From positions 1 through 26,926 of the forward strand of contig DATAFH010000116.1 of NCBI GenBank assembly GCA_036257565.1: a stretch of 26,926 nucleotides of DNA, written 5' to 3'. The notes under the pieces are model-generated. The model did not search any database. It saw only the letters and a list, made by a program, of their open reading frames with translations, and was not told where the DNA came from. Below, piece after piece: positions 1 to 7,116 of the stretch (its first letter is position 1; each line of letters starts with the position of its first letter). Source of the stretch: DASSUW01 sp036257565 (GTDB taxonomy: Bacteria; Actinomycetota; Thermoleophilia; Solirubrobacterales; Solirubrobacteraceae). The translations under genes were made by a program, and so were the position numbers.

Positions 1-8
1 GAGCGGCG

Positions 9-926
9 GTGTATTCCGCGCGGCGGTACGCTGGACGCATGCGACGCCGCCTGACACCGGTCGACCGGGTCGGGGTGGACGAGCGGGCGGCCGTGCTCGG
101 CAAGCGCTCGATCAAGGCCGACTCCCAGCAGGCGGCCATCCGCCTCGCCGTCTCGATGGTCGACCTGACGACGCTCGAGGGCCAGGACACGCCCGGGAAG
201 GTCGCCCAGCTGGCGGCCAAGGCGGTGTGTCCGGCACCCGCGCACCCCGAGCTGCCGTCGTGCGCCGCGCTCTGCGTGTACCCCTCGCGCGTGCCCGACG
301 CCCGCCGGGCGTTGCACGGCTCCGGCGTGGCCGTCGCGTCGGTGGCGACCGGCTTCCCGTCCGGCCTGACGTCGATGGAGCTCAAGCTCGAGGAGACGCG
401 CCGCGCGGTCGCGGACGGGGCGACGGAGATCGACATGGTGATCCCGCGCGATGCGTACCTGACCGGCGACGACGCGCGGGTCATCGAGGAGGTCGAGGAG
501 GTCAAGGAGGCCTGCGGCCCGGCGCACCTGAAGGTCATCGTCGAGGTCGACGAGCTGGGCGGCTACGACCACATCCGCCACGCGACGCTGCTCTCGATGG
601 AGGGCGGGGCGGACTTCGTGAAGACCTCGACCGGCAAGGTCGGCAAGGGCGCCACGCCGAGCGCCACGCTCGTGATGCTCGAGGCGGTGCGCGACTACGC
701 CTGGCGCACCGGGCGCGAGGTCGGGATGAAGGCGGCCGGCGGCGTGCGGACGTCCAAGCAGGCGATCCATCAGCTCGTGCTCGTCAAGGAGACGCTCGGC
801 GACGCCTGGCTCACGCCCGACCGCTTCCGCATCGGCGCCTCGTCGCTGCTCAACGACCTGCTCATGCAATACGAGCACGGGACCTCCGGGCGCTACCAGC
901 GCCCCGAGGACTTCAGCAAGGAGTGA
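9..926 (+). CDS. deoC: Deoxyribose-phosphate aldolase, long eukaryote-like form
   Basis: Class I aldolase that splits 2-deoxyribose 5-phosphate into acetaldehyde and glyceraldehyde 3-phosphate in nucleoside catabolism (cytosol). Seen: the DeoC core ATEIDMVIPRDA, the Schiff-base lysine in VKTSTGK (Lys205 counting from GTG 9) and the second lysine in GMKAAGGVR (Lys241). The 36-residue spacing, the C-terminal RFRIGASSLLNDLL and the roughly 300-residue length resemble human DERA more than the ~259-residue E. coli enzyme. The usual KPAGG is KAAGG here. The start is uncertain: GTG at 9, ATG at 39 in the same frame, or a start upstream of the window, since the frame is open to base 1. Residues from about 30 (GKRSIKADS) already align to the family. 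It ends one base before the next gene's ATG, and that gene's Shine-Dalgarno AAGGAG (918-923) lies within deoC's last codons. Function is near certain; the N-terminus is not. Confidence 0.93.
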   Translation: MYSARRYAGRMRRRLTPVDRVGVDERAAVLGKRSIKADSQQAAIRLAVSMVDLTTLEGQDTPGKVAQLAAKAVCPAPAHPELPSCAALCVYPSRVPDARRALHGSGVAVASVATGFPSGLTSMELKLEETRRAVADGATEIDMVIPRDAYLTGDDARVIEEVEEVKEACGPAHLKVIVEVDELGGYDHIRHATLLSMEGGADFVKTSTGKVGKGATPSATLVMLEAVRDYAWRTGREVGMKAAGGVRTSKQAIHQLVLVKETLGDAWLTPDRFRIGASSLLNDLLMQYEHGTSGRYQRPEDFSKE

Positions 927-927
927 C

Positions 928-2376
928 ATGACCGCCACGCGCACCGCGCTCGAGTGGGAGTACTCGCCCGCTCCCGAGGCCACCGACCACATCCGCCTGG
1001 CGGAGCGCTACGGCCTGTTCGTCGGCGGCGATTGGCGCGAGACGGAGGCGTACGAGCCCACGATCAACCCGGCGACCGAGGAGCCGCTCGCGCAGGTCGC
1101 ACAGGCGAGCGAGGCCGACGTCGACGCCGCGGTCAGCGCCGCCCGCGAGGCGCTGCCCGGCTGGCAGGCGCTGCCCGCGCTCGAGCGCGGCAAGTACGTG
1201 TTCCGCATCGCCCGGCTGATCCAGGAGCGCTCGCGCGAGCTGGCGATCGTCGAGTCGCTCGACGGCGGCAAGCCGATCCGCGAGTCGCGCGACGTCGACA
1301 TCCCGCTCGCCGCCGCGCACTTCTTCTACTACGCGGGCTGGGCCGACAAGCTCGGCTACGGCACCGCCGGCCGCGCCGTCGAGCCGATGGGCGTCGTCGG
1401 CCAGATCGTCCCGTGGAACTTCCCGCTGCTCATGGCCGCCTGGAAGCTCGCTCCCGCGCTGGCGTGCGGCAACACGGCGATCCTCAAGCCGGCCGAGACG
1501 ACGCCGCTGACCGCGCTCCTGCTGGCCGAGATCGTCCAGGAGGCCGAGCTGCCGGCCGGCGTGGTCAACATCATCCCCGGCGACGGCACGACCGGCGCGG
1601 CGCTCGTGCGGCACCCCGGCATCGACAAGATCGCGTTCACGGGCTCGACCGAGGTCGGCAAGGACATCCAGGCCGCCACCGCGGGCCGCGACGTCGGCCT
1701 CACGCTCGAGCTCGGCGGCAAGTCGGCCAACATCGTGTTCGACGACGCGGCGATCGACCAGGCAGTCGAGGGCATCGTCAACGGCATCTTCTTCAACCAG
1801 GGCCACGTCTGCTGCGCGGGCTCGCGGCTGCTGCTGCAGGAGAGCGTGGCCGAGGAGGTCGTCGAGAAGCTGTGGCGGCGGATGGGCAAGCTGCGCGTCG
1901 GCGACCCGCTCGACAAGAACACCGACGTCGGCGCGATCAACTCGGCCGCCCAATTGCAGCGCATCGAGGCGCTGGTCGACGCCGGCGAGCGCGAGGGGGC
2001 GAAGCGCCGCACGGTCGCCTGCGCGCTGCCCGAGCGCGGCTACTGGTTCCCGCCCACCCTGTTCACCGACGTCGCGCCGGTCAACCGGATCGCGGTCGAG
2101 GAGATCTTCGGCCCCGTGGTGTCCGTGCTCACGTTCCGCACCCAGGCCGAGGCGATCGAGAAGGCGAACGCCAGCGCGTACGGGCTTGCGGCCGGGATCT
2201 GGACCGACAAGGGCTCGCGCGCGCTGGCCGTGGCCCGCGGGCTGAAGGCCGGCACCGTGTGGCAGAACACGTACAACCAGTTCGACCCGACGTCGCCGTT
2301 CGGCGGCTACAAGGAGAGCGGCTTCGGCCGCGAGGGCGGCGCCGCCGGTCTGCGTCCCTACCTGAGGACGCGATGA
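928..2376 (+). CDS. NAD(P)-dependent aldehyde dehydrogenase (ALDH16-like catalytic half)
   Basis: Oxidises an aldehyde to its carboxylate; next to deoC the likely substrate is the acetaldehyde released by the aldolase. At 482 residues it is a full-length ALDH. Seen: the cofactor/oxyanion region with PWNFP followed by AILKPAETTP, general base Glu261 in LELGGKSAN, nucleophile Cys295 in GHVCCAGSR (34 residues after the Glu, the usual spacing), and EEIFGPVVSV near the end. The start ATG 928 has a strong Shine-Dalgarno (AAGGAG, 918-923). The stop overlaps the next start as ATGA (2373-2376), so translation is probably coupled. Its length plus that of the following protein (482 + 283) is close to the total of two-domain ALDH16 proteins, and the gene order catalytic then non-catalytic matches that family. 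Enzyme class is certain; exact substrate is inferred. Confidence 0.93.
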   Translation: MTATRTALEWEYSPAPEATDHIRLAERYGLFVGGDWRETEAYEPTINPATEEPLAQVAQASEADVDAAVSAAREALPGWQALPALERGKYVFRIARLIQERSRELAIVESLDGGKPIRESRDVDIPLAAAHFFYYAGWADKLGYGTAGRAVEPMGVVGQIVPWNFPLLMAAWKLAPALACGNTAILKPAETTPLTALLLAEIVQEAELPAGVVNIIPGDGTTGAALVRHPGIDKIAFTGSTEVGKDIQAATAGRDVGLTLELGGKSANIVFDDAAIDQAVEGIVNGIFFNQGHVCCAGSRLLLQESVAEEVVEKLWRRMGKLRVGDPLDKNTDVGAINSAAQLQRIEALVDAGEREGAKRRTVACALPERGYWFPPTLFTDVAPVNRIAVEEIFGPVVSVLTFRTQAEAIEKANASAYGLAAGIWTDKGSRALAVARGLKAGTVWQNTYNQFDPTSPFGGYKESGFGREGGAAGLRPYLRTR

Positions 2377-3224
2377 GCGAGCGCCTGCCGGTCGCCAAGA
2401 CCTACAAGCTGTACGTGGGCGGGGCGTTCGCCCGCAGCGAGTCCGGCCGGCACGTCGAGGCCACCGACCATGCGGGCAACCACGTCGCCAACGTGCCTCG
2501 TGCTACCCGCAAGGACGTCCGCGACGCCGTCCGTGCCGCTCGTGGCGCCGCCGCCGGCTGGCAGGGCCGGACCGCGTACAACCGGGGCCAGATCCTCTAT
2601 CGCTTCGCCGAGGCGCTCGAGTCGCGTGCCGACGAGCTGGCCGCGGAGACCGCGCGCCTGCGGGGCATCGGGTCGAGCGCAGCACGCAAGGAGATCGAGG
2701 CGGCCGTCGACCATGCCGTCCACTACGCGGGCTGGACGGACAAGCTGCACGCTGTGCTCGGCGCCGTCAACCCGGTGGCCGCGCCGCACTTCAACTTCTC
2801 CATGCCCGAGCCGACCGGCGTCGTCGGCGTGATCGCGCCCGACGAGCCCGACGTGCTCGGCCTCGTGGCCGAGATCCTGCCGCCGCTCGCGGCCGGCAAC
2901 GTCGTCGTGGCCGTCGTCTCCGAGCGCTGGCCGCTGCTCCCACTGCACCTCGGCGAGATCCTCGGCGTCGCCGACGTCCCCGCCGGCGTCGTCAATCTCC
3001 TCTCCGGCCTGCGCGCCGAGCTGGTGAAGCCACTGGCGGGCCACCGCGACGTTGACGCGCTGGCCGACACGACCGGCGACCCCGAGGTCGTGCGCCTGGC
3101 CGCCGACAGCGTCACCCGCGTCGCGCGCCGCGAGCCCGGCGACTACCTGGCGGTCGGCGACTCGCTCACGCGGATCGAGCCGTTCGTCGAGATCAAGACG
3201 GCCTGGCACCCGGTCGGGACCTAG
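2373..3224 (+). CDS. Truncated, non-catalytic aldehyde dehydrogenase-like protein (ALDH16 second half)
   Basis: A 283-residue protein starting at ATG 2373 inside the stop of the preceding dehydrogenase (4-base overlap). Seen: an ALDH N-terminal region (YKLYVGGAF, NVPRATRKDV, YAGWTDKLHAVLG) and part of the cofactor-binding fold (EPTGVVGVIAPDEP, then PPLAAGNVVVAV). The PWNFP asparagine is replaced by PDEPD, and there is no LELGG glutamate or catalytic cysteine because the catalytic domain is missing. It ends in a short strand-like tail, RIEPFVEIKTAWHPVG. This is not random decay: the frame is intact, codon use matches its neighbours and the coupling is exact. Known: ALDH16 proteins carry a second ALDH-like domain without a catalytic cysteine. 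I infer that this is the same module as a separate gene, acting as a structural partner of the 928-2376 enzyme. An orphan pseudoenzyme is the alternative. Confidence 0.85.
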   Translation: MSERLPVAKTYKLYVGGAFARSESGRHVEATDHAGNHVANVPRATRKDVRDAVRAARGAAAGWQGRTAYNRGQILYRFAEALESRADELAAETARLRGIGSSAARKEIEAAVDHAVHYAGWTDKLHAVLGAVNPVAAPHFNFSMPEPTGVVGVIAPDEPDVLGLVAEILPPLAAGNVVVAVVSERWPLLPLHLGEILGVADVPAGVVNLLSGLRAELVKPLAGHRDVDALADTTGDPEVVRLAADSVTRVARREPGDYLAVGDSLTRIEPFVEIKTAWHPVGT

Positions 3225-3229
3225 GGCCT

Positions 3230-3269
3230 CGCAAGCCGCGCACTGAGCAACTCAAGCGCGCGGGTTGCG
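3230..3269. terminator. Possible bidirectional terminator between convergent genes
   Basis: Inverted repeat with arms at 3230-3241 (CGCAAGCCGCGC) and 3258-3269 (GCGCGGGTTGCG), 11 of 12 pairs matching, and a 16-base loop. It spans the junction of the ALDH-like gene (stop at 3224) and the convergent phosphoesterase (stop at 3252). There is no T-run on either side, so intrinsic termination is only inferred from position and stem strength. Confidence 0.4.
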
Positions 3270-5039
3270 CAGCAGCAGCTCGACGTTCCGGTCCCGGCGT
3301 GCGCCGCGCTTGTCCGCGCCGTCCTCGGAGCCCTCGATCCCCTCGCGCTGCGGGTCGTTGAAGGAGAGCGTGCGAGCGAGCGAGGCGAGCCCACCGCCTG
3401 CGTGGTCGACCACCGTGCCGAACAGCGACATCGTGCCGTCGCGGTTGTCCATGATCTCGATCAGCCGGCTCTGCTGGGGCCAGTCGATGTGCGAGGCCGT
3501 GTTGATCTGCCAGAAGCCGCCGCCGGCCGGGCCGCCGTGGAAGTCAACCCGGTTCGCGTGCGTGTGGCCGGCGACATAGGCGATCACGTTCGGGGTCCGG
3601 GCGAACAGCGCCTCGACGGTGCGCCGGCCCTCCGTGCCCCGATGCAGCGGCGTCGAGCGGCGCGGGTCGCGGTCGCAGCCCGGCTCGTCGGCCGGCTGGC
3701 ACGGACCGGCCAGCTCGTCCGCCCGCGCGTTGTTCATCGTTCCCACCGTGTGGTGCCCGAAGACGACGACGAGCTGGTCCCGGCGCTGCGCGCGCCGCAG
3801 CTCGCGCCGCAGCCAGCGGAACTGCGGGTCGTCGACGTTGCCGCTGTCGCCGCCGCCCTCCGCGACGGTGTCGAGCGAGATGAACCGGAGGCCGGAACGC
3901 GGGCTCCAGGCGTAGTGGCTCGCCGTCCCGCGAGACGCGCGGAGCTGTCCCGCGGGCGTGTGGCGGAAGCCGTGCCGCCCGCCGACGACCGACCGGTACT
4001 CGCGCTTGGAGATGATCCGGCGGGCGGGGTCGGGCGCCACGGTCCGGGCGCCGCCGAGGAGCTGGGTGAGGCGGGAGGGATCGCCGAGGATCGCGAACAG
4101 CTCCTCGTCGGAGGCGCCTTCGAAGTCCGCCGGGTCGAAGGTCGCGTTCGGGAAGACCTTCAGGCAGCCGACGGCGATCGCCCGGAAGAGCTCGATGCTG
4201 CCCGGCGCGGTGCCCTGGATGAGCCCGTCGTGGTTGCCGCGCGCGACGTACCACGGCACGTCGAGCCCGGCCGCCGTGAAGCGCCGCTGCGCGCGGTCCA
4301 TGAGGCCCGGCACGCGGGGGAACGCGGCGTACGGGCCGGCCGCCGGCGGCGCCACGTCCGGGTCCCAGAAGCCGGCCTGGCGCGCGGCGGGCGCGCCGGC
4401 GTAGTCGCTGTAGTCCTGCACGCCGGTGTAGCGTCGCGCCGCCACGTCCGCGTTGATGGCGGCGGCCTGGGCGGGGGTCGCCTGCGGGCACGCGTTCCCC
4501 GGGCCGACCGGGCGGCCGGAGAACGGGTCGATCCGCCCACCGTCGAGCACGTCGCGGAACCAGCGCGTCTCGTTGAGCTGCTGGTTGTCGGCGAGGTCCC
4601 CGGTGGCGATGGCCAGGCGCAGGCGCGCGCGCCGGCCGTCGCCCTGCCGTACCGGGCTGCGCCGGTTCGCGTTGATGCTGCGCACGATCCGGTCGAAGAC
4701 CCGCAGCCCCATCGCCTCCTGCGGCCGCCACGCCGACCGCACCTCGCCACCCGCCGGATCGACGAAGTCGACGCGCGCCGGCGACATCTCGTCGGCGATC
4801 TGCGGGTCGGTGAGCTGCGCGAAGTTCAGCAGCGAGCGCCGCCGCGCCTTCCGCCCGGGCACGACCTCCACCCCGCCACCCCGCCGCAGCACGTGCCGCT
4901 CACCTGGGCCCACCTCCAGCGCCCGGAACCCGACGCCGGCCACCGGCCGGATCGTACGGTCCAGCGTGGTGTCGGCCGCGACCGGCGTGGCGAGCAGCAG
5001 CGAGAGGGCCACGGCGGCCGGCAGAGGGCGAAGCGGCAT
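3252..5039 (-). CDS. Secreted metallophosphoesterase, PPA1498 (TIGR03767-like) family
   Basis: A 595-residue calcineurin-like phosphoesterase. Residues 1-22 form a signal peptide (hydrophobic LPAAVALSLLLATPVAA, with cleavage plausible at VAA/DT), so it acts outside the membrane. Metal-site motifs in order: AQLTDPQ (residues 74-80, where the usual DxH is DPQ), ATGDLADNQQ, RGNHDG, FGHHTVG and AGHTHANR. The DPQ form, the large insert between the GDL and GNHD blocks and the overall length match what I recall of the actinobacterial family named after Propionibacterium PPA1498. Its substrate is unknown. The gene is monocistronic: it converges on the ALDH-like gene and diverges from the epsilon-like gene at 5058. 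The ATG at 5039 lies six bases after a TAGTAT -10 hexamer, so the transcript probably has little or no leader, and no Shine-Dalgarno is visible. Confident on family, not on role. Confidence 0.9.
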   Translation of the reverse strand: MPLRPLPAAVALSLLLATPVAADTTLDRTIRPVAGVGFRALEVGPGERHVLRRGGGVEVVPGRKARRRSLLNFAQLTDPQIADEMSPARVDFVDPAGGEVRSAWRPQEAMGLRVFDRIVRSINANRRSPVRQGDGRRARLRLAIATGDLADNQQLNETRWFRDVLDGGRIDPFSGRPVGPGNACPQATPAQAAAINADVAARRYTGVQDYSDYAGAPAARQAGFWDPDVAPPAAGPYAAFPRVPGLMDRAQRRFTAAGLDVPWYVARGNHDGLIQGTAPGSIELFRAIAVGCLKVFPNATFDPADFEGASDEELFAILGDPSRLTQLLGGARTVAPDPARRIISKREYRSVVGGRHGFRHTPAGQLRASRGTASHYAWSPRSGLRFISLDTVAEGGGDSGNVDDPQFRWLRRELRRAQRRDQLVVVFGHHTVGTMNNARADELAGPCQPADEPGCDRDPRRSTPLHRGTEGRRTVEALFARTPNVIAYVAGHTHANRVDFHGGPAGGGFWQINTASHIDWPQQSRLIEIMDNRDGTMSLFGTVVDHAGGGLASLARTLSFNDPQREGIEGSEDGADKRGARRDRNVELLLRNPRA

Positions 5040-5044
5040 CGCGC

Positions 5045-5051
5045 GATACTA
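5045..5051. promoter_or_regulatory. Overlapping divergent -10 elements
   Basis: Reading the minus strand, TAGTAT (5051 to 5046) sits six bases before the phosphoesterase ATG at 5039. Reading the plus strand, GATACT (5045-5050) sits seven bases before the epsilon-like ATG at 5058. The two hexamers use the same near-symmetric bases, and only 18 bases separate the two start codons. The TAGTAT assignment is stronger than GATACT, which lacks the first T. No -35 element is obvious on either side. Confidence 0.6.
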
Positions 5052-5057
5052 CGGCGC

Positions 5058-5249
5058 ATGGTCAACCGCCGCCCCCGCTTGGAGTTGCGCGGCTCGAGCG
5101 CGACGCCCGAGGAGGCGGCCGCCGTGATGGCTGCCGTCGAGCAGTTCCTACGCGATACCTCGCCGCCGGCGGCTCCGGTCGAGGCGCGGCCGAGCGGCTG
5201 GGTGTGGGCCGCGCGGCGCGAGGCCGTCGACCGCGAGCCGTCACGCTGA
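5058..5249 (+). CDS. Small protein, probable acyl-CoA carboxylase epsilon subunit
   Basis: A 63-residue ORF starting at ATG 5058, divergent from the phosphoesterase. Seen: a short strand (RLELRGS), a helix opening with TPEEAAAVMAAVEQFLRD, a proline/alanine linker, then GWVWAARREAVDRE. This order (strand, 'TxEE' helix, linker, tryptophan-arginine helix) is that of the small epsilon (AccE-type) subunits which bind the carboxyltransferase of actinobacterial acyl-CoA carboxylases. No carboxyltransferase gene is adjacent, but a carboxylase alpha chain lies 2.5 kb downstream (7727). The start is supported by the likely -10 at 5045-5050. The protein is too short for a firm family call, and a small unrelated helical protein remains possible. 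Confidence 0.6.
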   Translation: MVNRRPRLELRGSSATPEEAAAVMAAVEQFLRDTSPPAAPVEARPSGWVWAARREAVDREPSR

Positions 5250-5271
5250 GTACGAGCGAACGGAAATAACG

Positions 5272-5297
5272 AATCCCCGATGGGGATTTGGTATTTT
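5272..5297 (+). promoter_or_regulatory. nirA/sir promoter with perfect inverted repeat (possible operator)
   Basis: AATCCCC (5272-5278) and GGGGATT (5282-5288) form a perfect 7-base inverted repeat around GAT, three bases upstream of a -10 hexamer TATTTT (5292-5297). The ATG at 5305 begins seven bases after the hexamer, so the mRNA is probably leaderless. The repeat would lie in the -35/-10 spacer, where a repressor would block polymerase. The same sequence (GC stem followed by TTGGTATTTT) could instead act as an intrinsic terminator for the small gene ending at 5249, and both uses are compatible. The region is strikingly AT-rich for this genome. Confidence 0.6.
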
Positions 5298-5304
5298 CTG
5301 CGTG

Positions 5305-7116
5305 ATGGAGCCCTCGACCACCGCTGGGCGCGTAGGGTCGATCGAGAACCCGGAGGTCCGTGAGGACGTCCCGGGGCACATCATCCCGATCCTTCGGCGC
5401 GAGTTCGACGACTTCGACAACGAGGCGGAGAAGTTCCTCGAGGGCGGCATGCCCGAGGACCAGTTCATCGGCTTCCGCCTCAAGCAGGGCGTCTACGGCC
5501 AGCGCCAGGCCGACGTCCAGATGATCCGCGTGAAGCTGCCGTTCGGCGGCGTCACGCCCGAGCAGATGGAGACGTTCGCCGACGTGGTGGAGAAGTACGC
5601 GCCGCTCAACAAGGGCCACATCACCACCCGCCAGAACATCCAGATCCACCACGTGCCGCTGCGCCATGCCGCCGCGCTGATCCGCGAGATCTCAGACGCC
5701 GGCCTCTCGAGCCGCGAGGGTTGCGGCAACACGGTCCGCAACGTGACCGCCGACCCGTGGGCTGGCATCTGCCACGACGAGACGTTCGACCCCACGCCCT
5801 ACGCGGGCGCCTACGTGCGCTACTTCGTGCGCCACCCCACGACGCAGCTGATGCCGCGAAAGGTCAAGACCGCGTTCACGGGCTCGGACACCGACCGTGC
5901 GATCACCGGCATCCACGACGTCGCCTTCATCGCCCGCGAGCGCGACGGCGTCAAGGGCTTCGAGATGCGGATCGGCGGCGGCACCTCGATCATGCCGCGG
6001 ATCGCGCCGACACTGGTCGACTTCGTGCGCGCCGACGACGGCGAGTACCTCAAGTACACCGAGGCCGTGCTGCGCATCTTCGACCGCCAGGACTGGCTGC
6101 GCGTCAACCGCGCCCGCGCGCGGATCAAGGTGCTCGTCGACAAGATCGGCATCGAGGAGATGCGCGAGCTGGTCGAGCAGGAGCTCGAGGGCGACTGGGT
6201 CGGCGAGCGCGACTTCGACCCCCAGGCCCGGCTCTTCCTGCACGACGAGGAGGCCCACGCCCCCTCCCAGCCCACGGCCTACGGCTCGCCCAACGGCGAC
6301 GGCAGCGAGTTCCTGCGCTGGCGCAGGGCCAACGTCGAGCCACAGCGCCAGGCCGGCTTCTCCGCCGTCCAGGTCAAGGTCACCCGCGGGGATCTGACGC
6401 CCGAGCAGTTCCGCGGTCTCGCGGCGATCATGCGCGACTTCTCCGGCGGCTACGCCCGCACGACCGTCCACCAGAACCTCGTCCTGCGCTGGGTGCGCGA
6501 CGAGGCGGTCTACGACGTGTGGCGCCGGCTGGCCGAGCTCGGGCTCGGTGACGCGGGCGCCGACCAGGTCAACGACGTCGTCTCCTGCCCCGGCACCGAC
6601 TCCTGCAAGCTCGGCATCACGAGCTCGATGGGCCTCAACCGCGCCGTGCAGGAGCGGATCGAGGCGATGGGCATCACCGACCCGCTGACCCGCGGCATCC
6701 ACATCAAGATGTCGGGCTGCCCGAACGGCTGTAGCCAGCACCACATCGGCAATATCGGGTTCTACGGGGCCTCGATCAAGGTCGGCGAGCACACGATCCC
6801 CGCCTACGTCGCCCACGTCGGCGGCAACTACGAAGGCGGCGAGGTGGTCTACGGCGCGCGCATGAAGGTGCGCCTGCCCGCGAAGCGCGTGCCCGACGCC
6901 GTCGAGCGCTGGCTGCGCGCGTACGAGGCCGACCGCGAGGACGGCGAGACGTTCAACGCCTACGCCGCGCGCGTCGGCACGAAGGCGTTCGAGGACGCGG
7001 TGCGCGACCTCGCGATGCCGGTCGAGTTCGGCCTCGAGACGATGAACGAGTTCATCGACTGGAGCCGCAACGTGCCGTTCCAGGTCATCCGCGGCGAAGG
7101 CGAGTGCGCGGTCTGA
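5305..7116 (+). CDS. Ferredoxin-dependent nitrite/sulfite reductase (siroheme, 4Fe-4S)
   Basis: A 603-residue reductase carrying out a six-electron reduction of sulfite to sulfide or nitrite to ammonia in assimilation (cytosol). Seen: two pseudo-repeated halves, each with a ferredoxin-like part (ITTRQNIQIHHV in the first, RTTVHQNLVLRWV in the second). The siroheme/4Fe-4S cysteines are Cys428 and Cys434 in SCPGTDSC and Cys472 and Cys476 in GCPNGC, followed by SQHHIGNIGFYG. The MPRKVKTAFTG stretch is typical of actinobacterial NirA/SirA. The choice of sulfite or nitrite cannot be settled from sequence alone, and no cysH, cysN/D or nirD gene is adjacent. ATG 5305 is preferred to GTG 5302 because it falls seven bases after the TATTTT -10, with no Shine-Dalgarno. 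Its TGA directly abuts the complement of the next gene's stop codon (7114-7119, TGATCA). Confidence 0.93.
   Translation: MEPSTTAGRVGSIENPEVREDVPGHIIPILRREFDDFDNEAEKFLEGGMPEDQFIGFRLKQGVYGQRQADVQMIRVKLPFGGVTPEQMETFADVVEKYAPLNKGHITTRQNIQIHHVPLRHAAALIREISDAGLSSREGCGNTVRNVTADPWAGICHDETFDPTPYAGAYVRYFVRHPTTQLMPRKVKTAFTGSDTDRAITGIHDVAFIARERDGVKGFEMRIGGGTSIMPRIAPTLVDFVRADDGEYLKYTEAVLRIFDRQDWLRVNRARARIKVLVDKIGIEEMRELVEQELEGDWVGERDFDPQARLFLHDEEAHAPSQPTAYGSPNGDGSEFLRWRRANVEPQRQAGFSAVQVKVTRGDLTPEQFRGLAAIMRDFSGGYARTTVHQNLVLRWVRDEAVYDVWRRLAELGLGDAGADQVNDVVSCPGTDSCKLGITSSMGLNRAVQERIEAMGITDPLTRGIHIKMSGCPNGCSQHHIGNIGFYGASIKVGEHTIPAYVAHVGGNYEGGEVVYGARMKVRLPAKRVPDAVERWLRAYEADREDGETFNAYAARVGTKAFEDAVRDLAMPVEFGLETMNEFIDWSRNVPFQVIRGEGECAV

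Noticed and set aside
954..2372. Long open frame upstream of the truncated ALDH gene, giving an apparent 756-residue protein
   Set aside because: The first ~470 residues are Arg/Gly/Ala-rich low-complexity antiframe of the intact dehydrogenase; real homology starts only at ATG 2373.
3402..5057. Plus-strand open frame extending the 63-residue protein upstream
   Set aside because: It is the shadow of the minus-strand phosphoesterase, which has all its motifs and a signal peptide.
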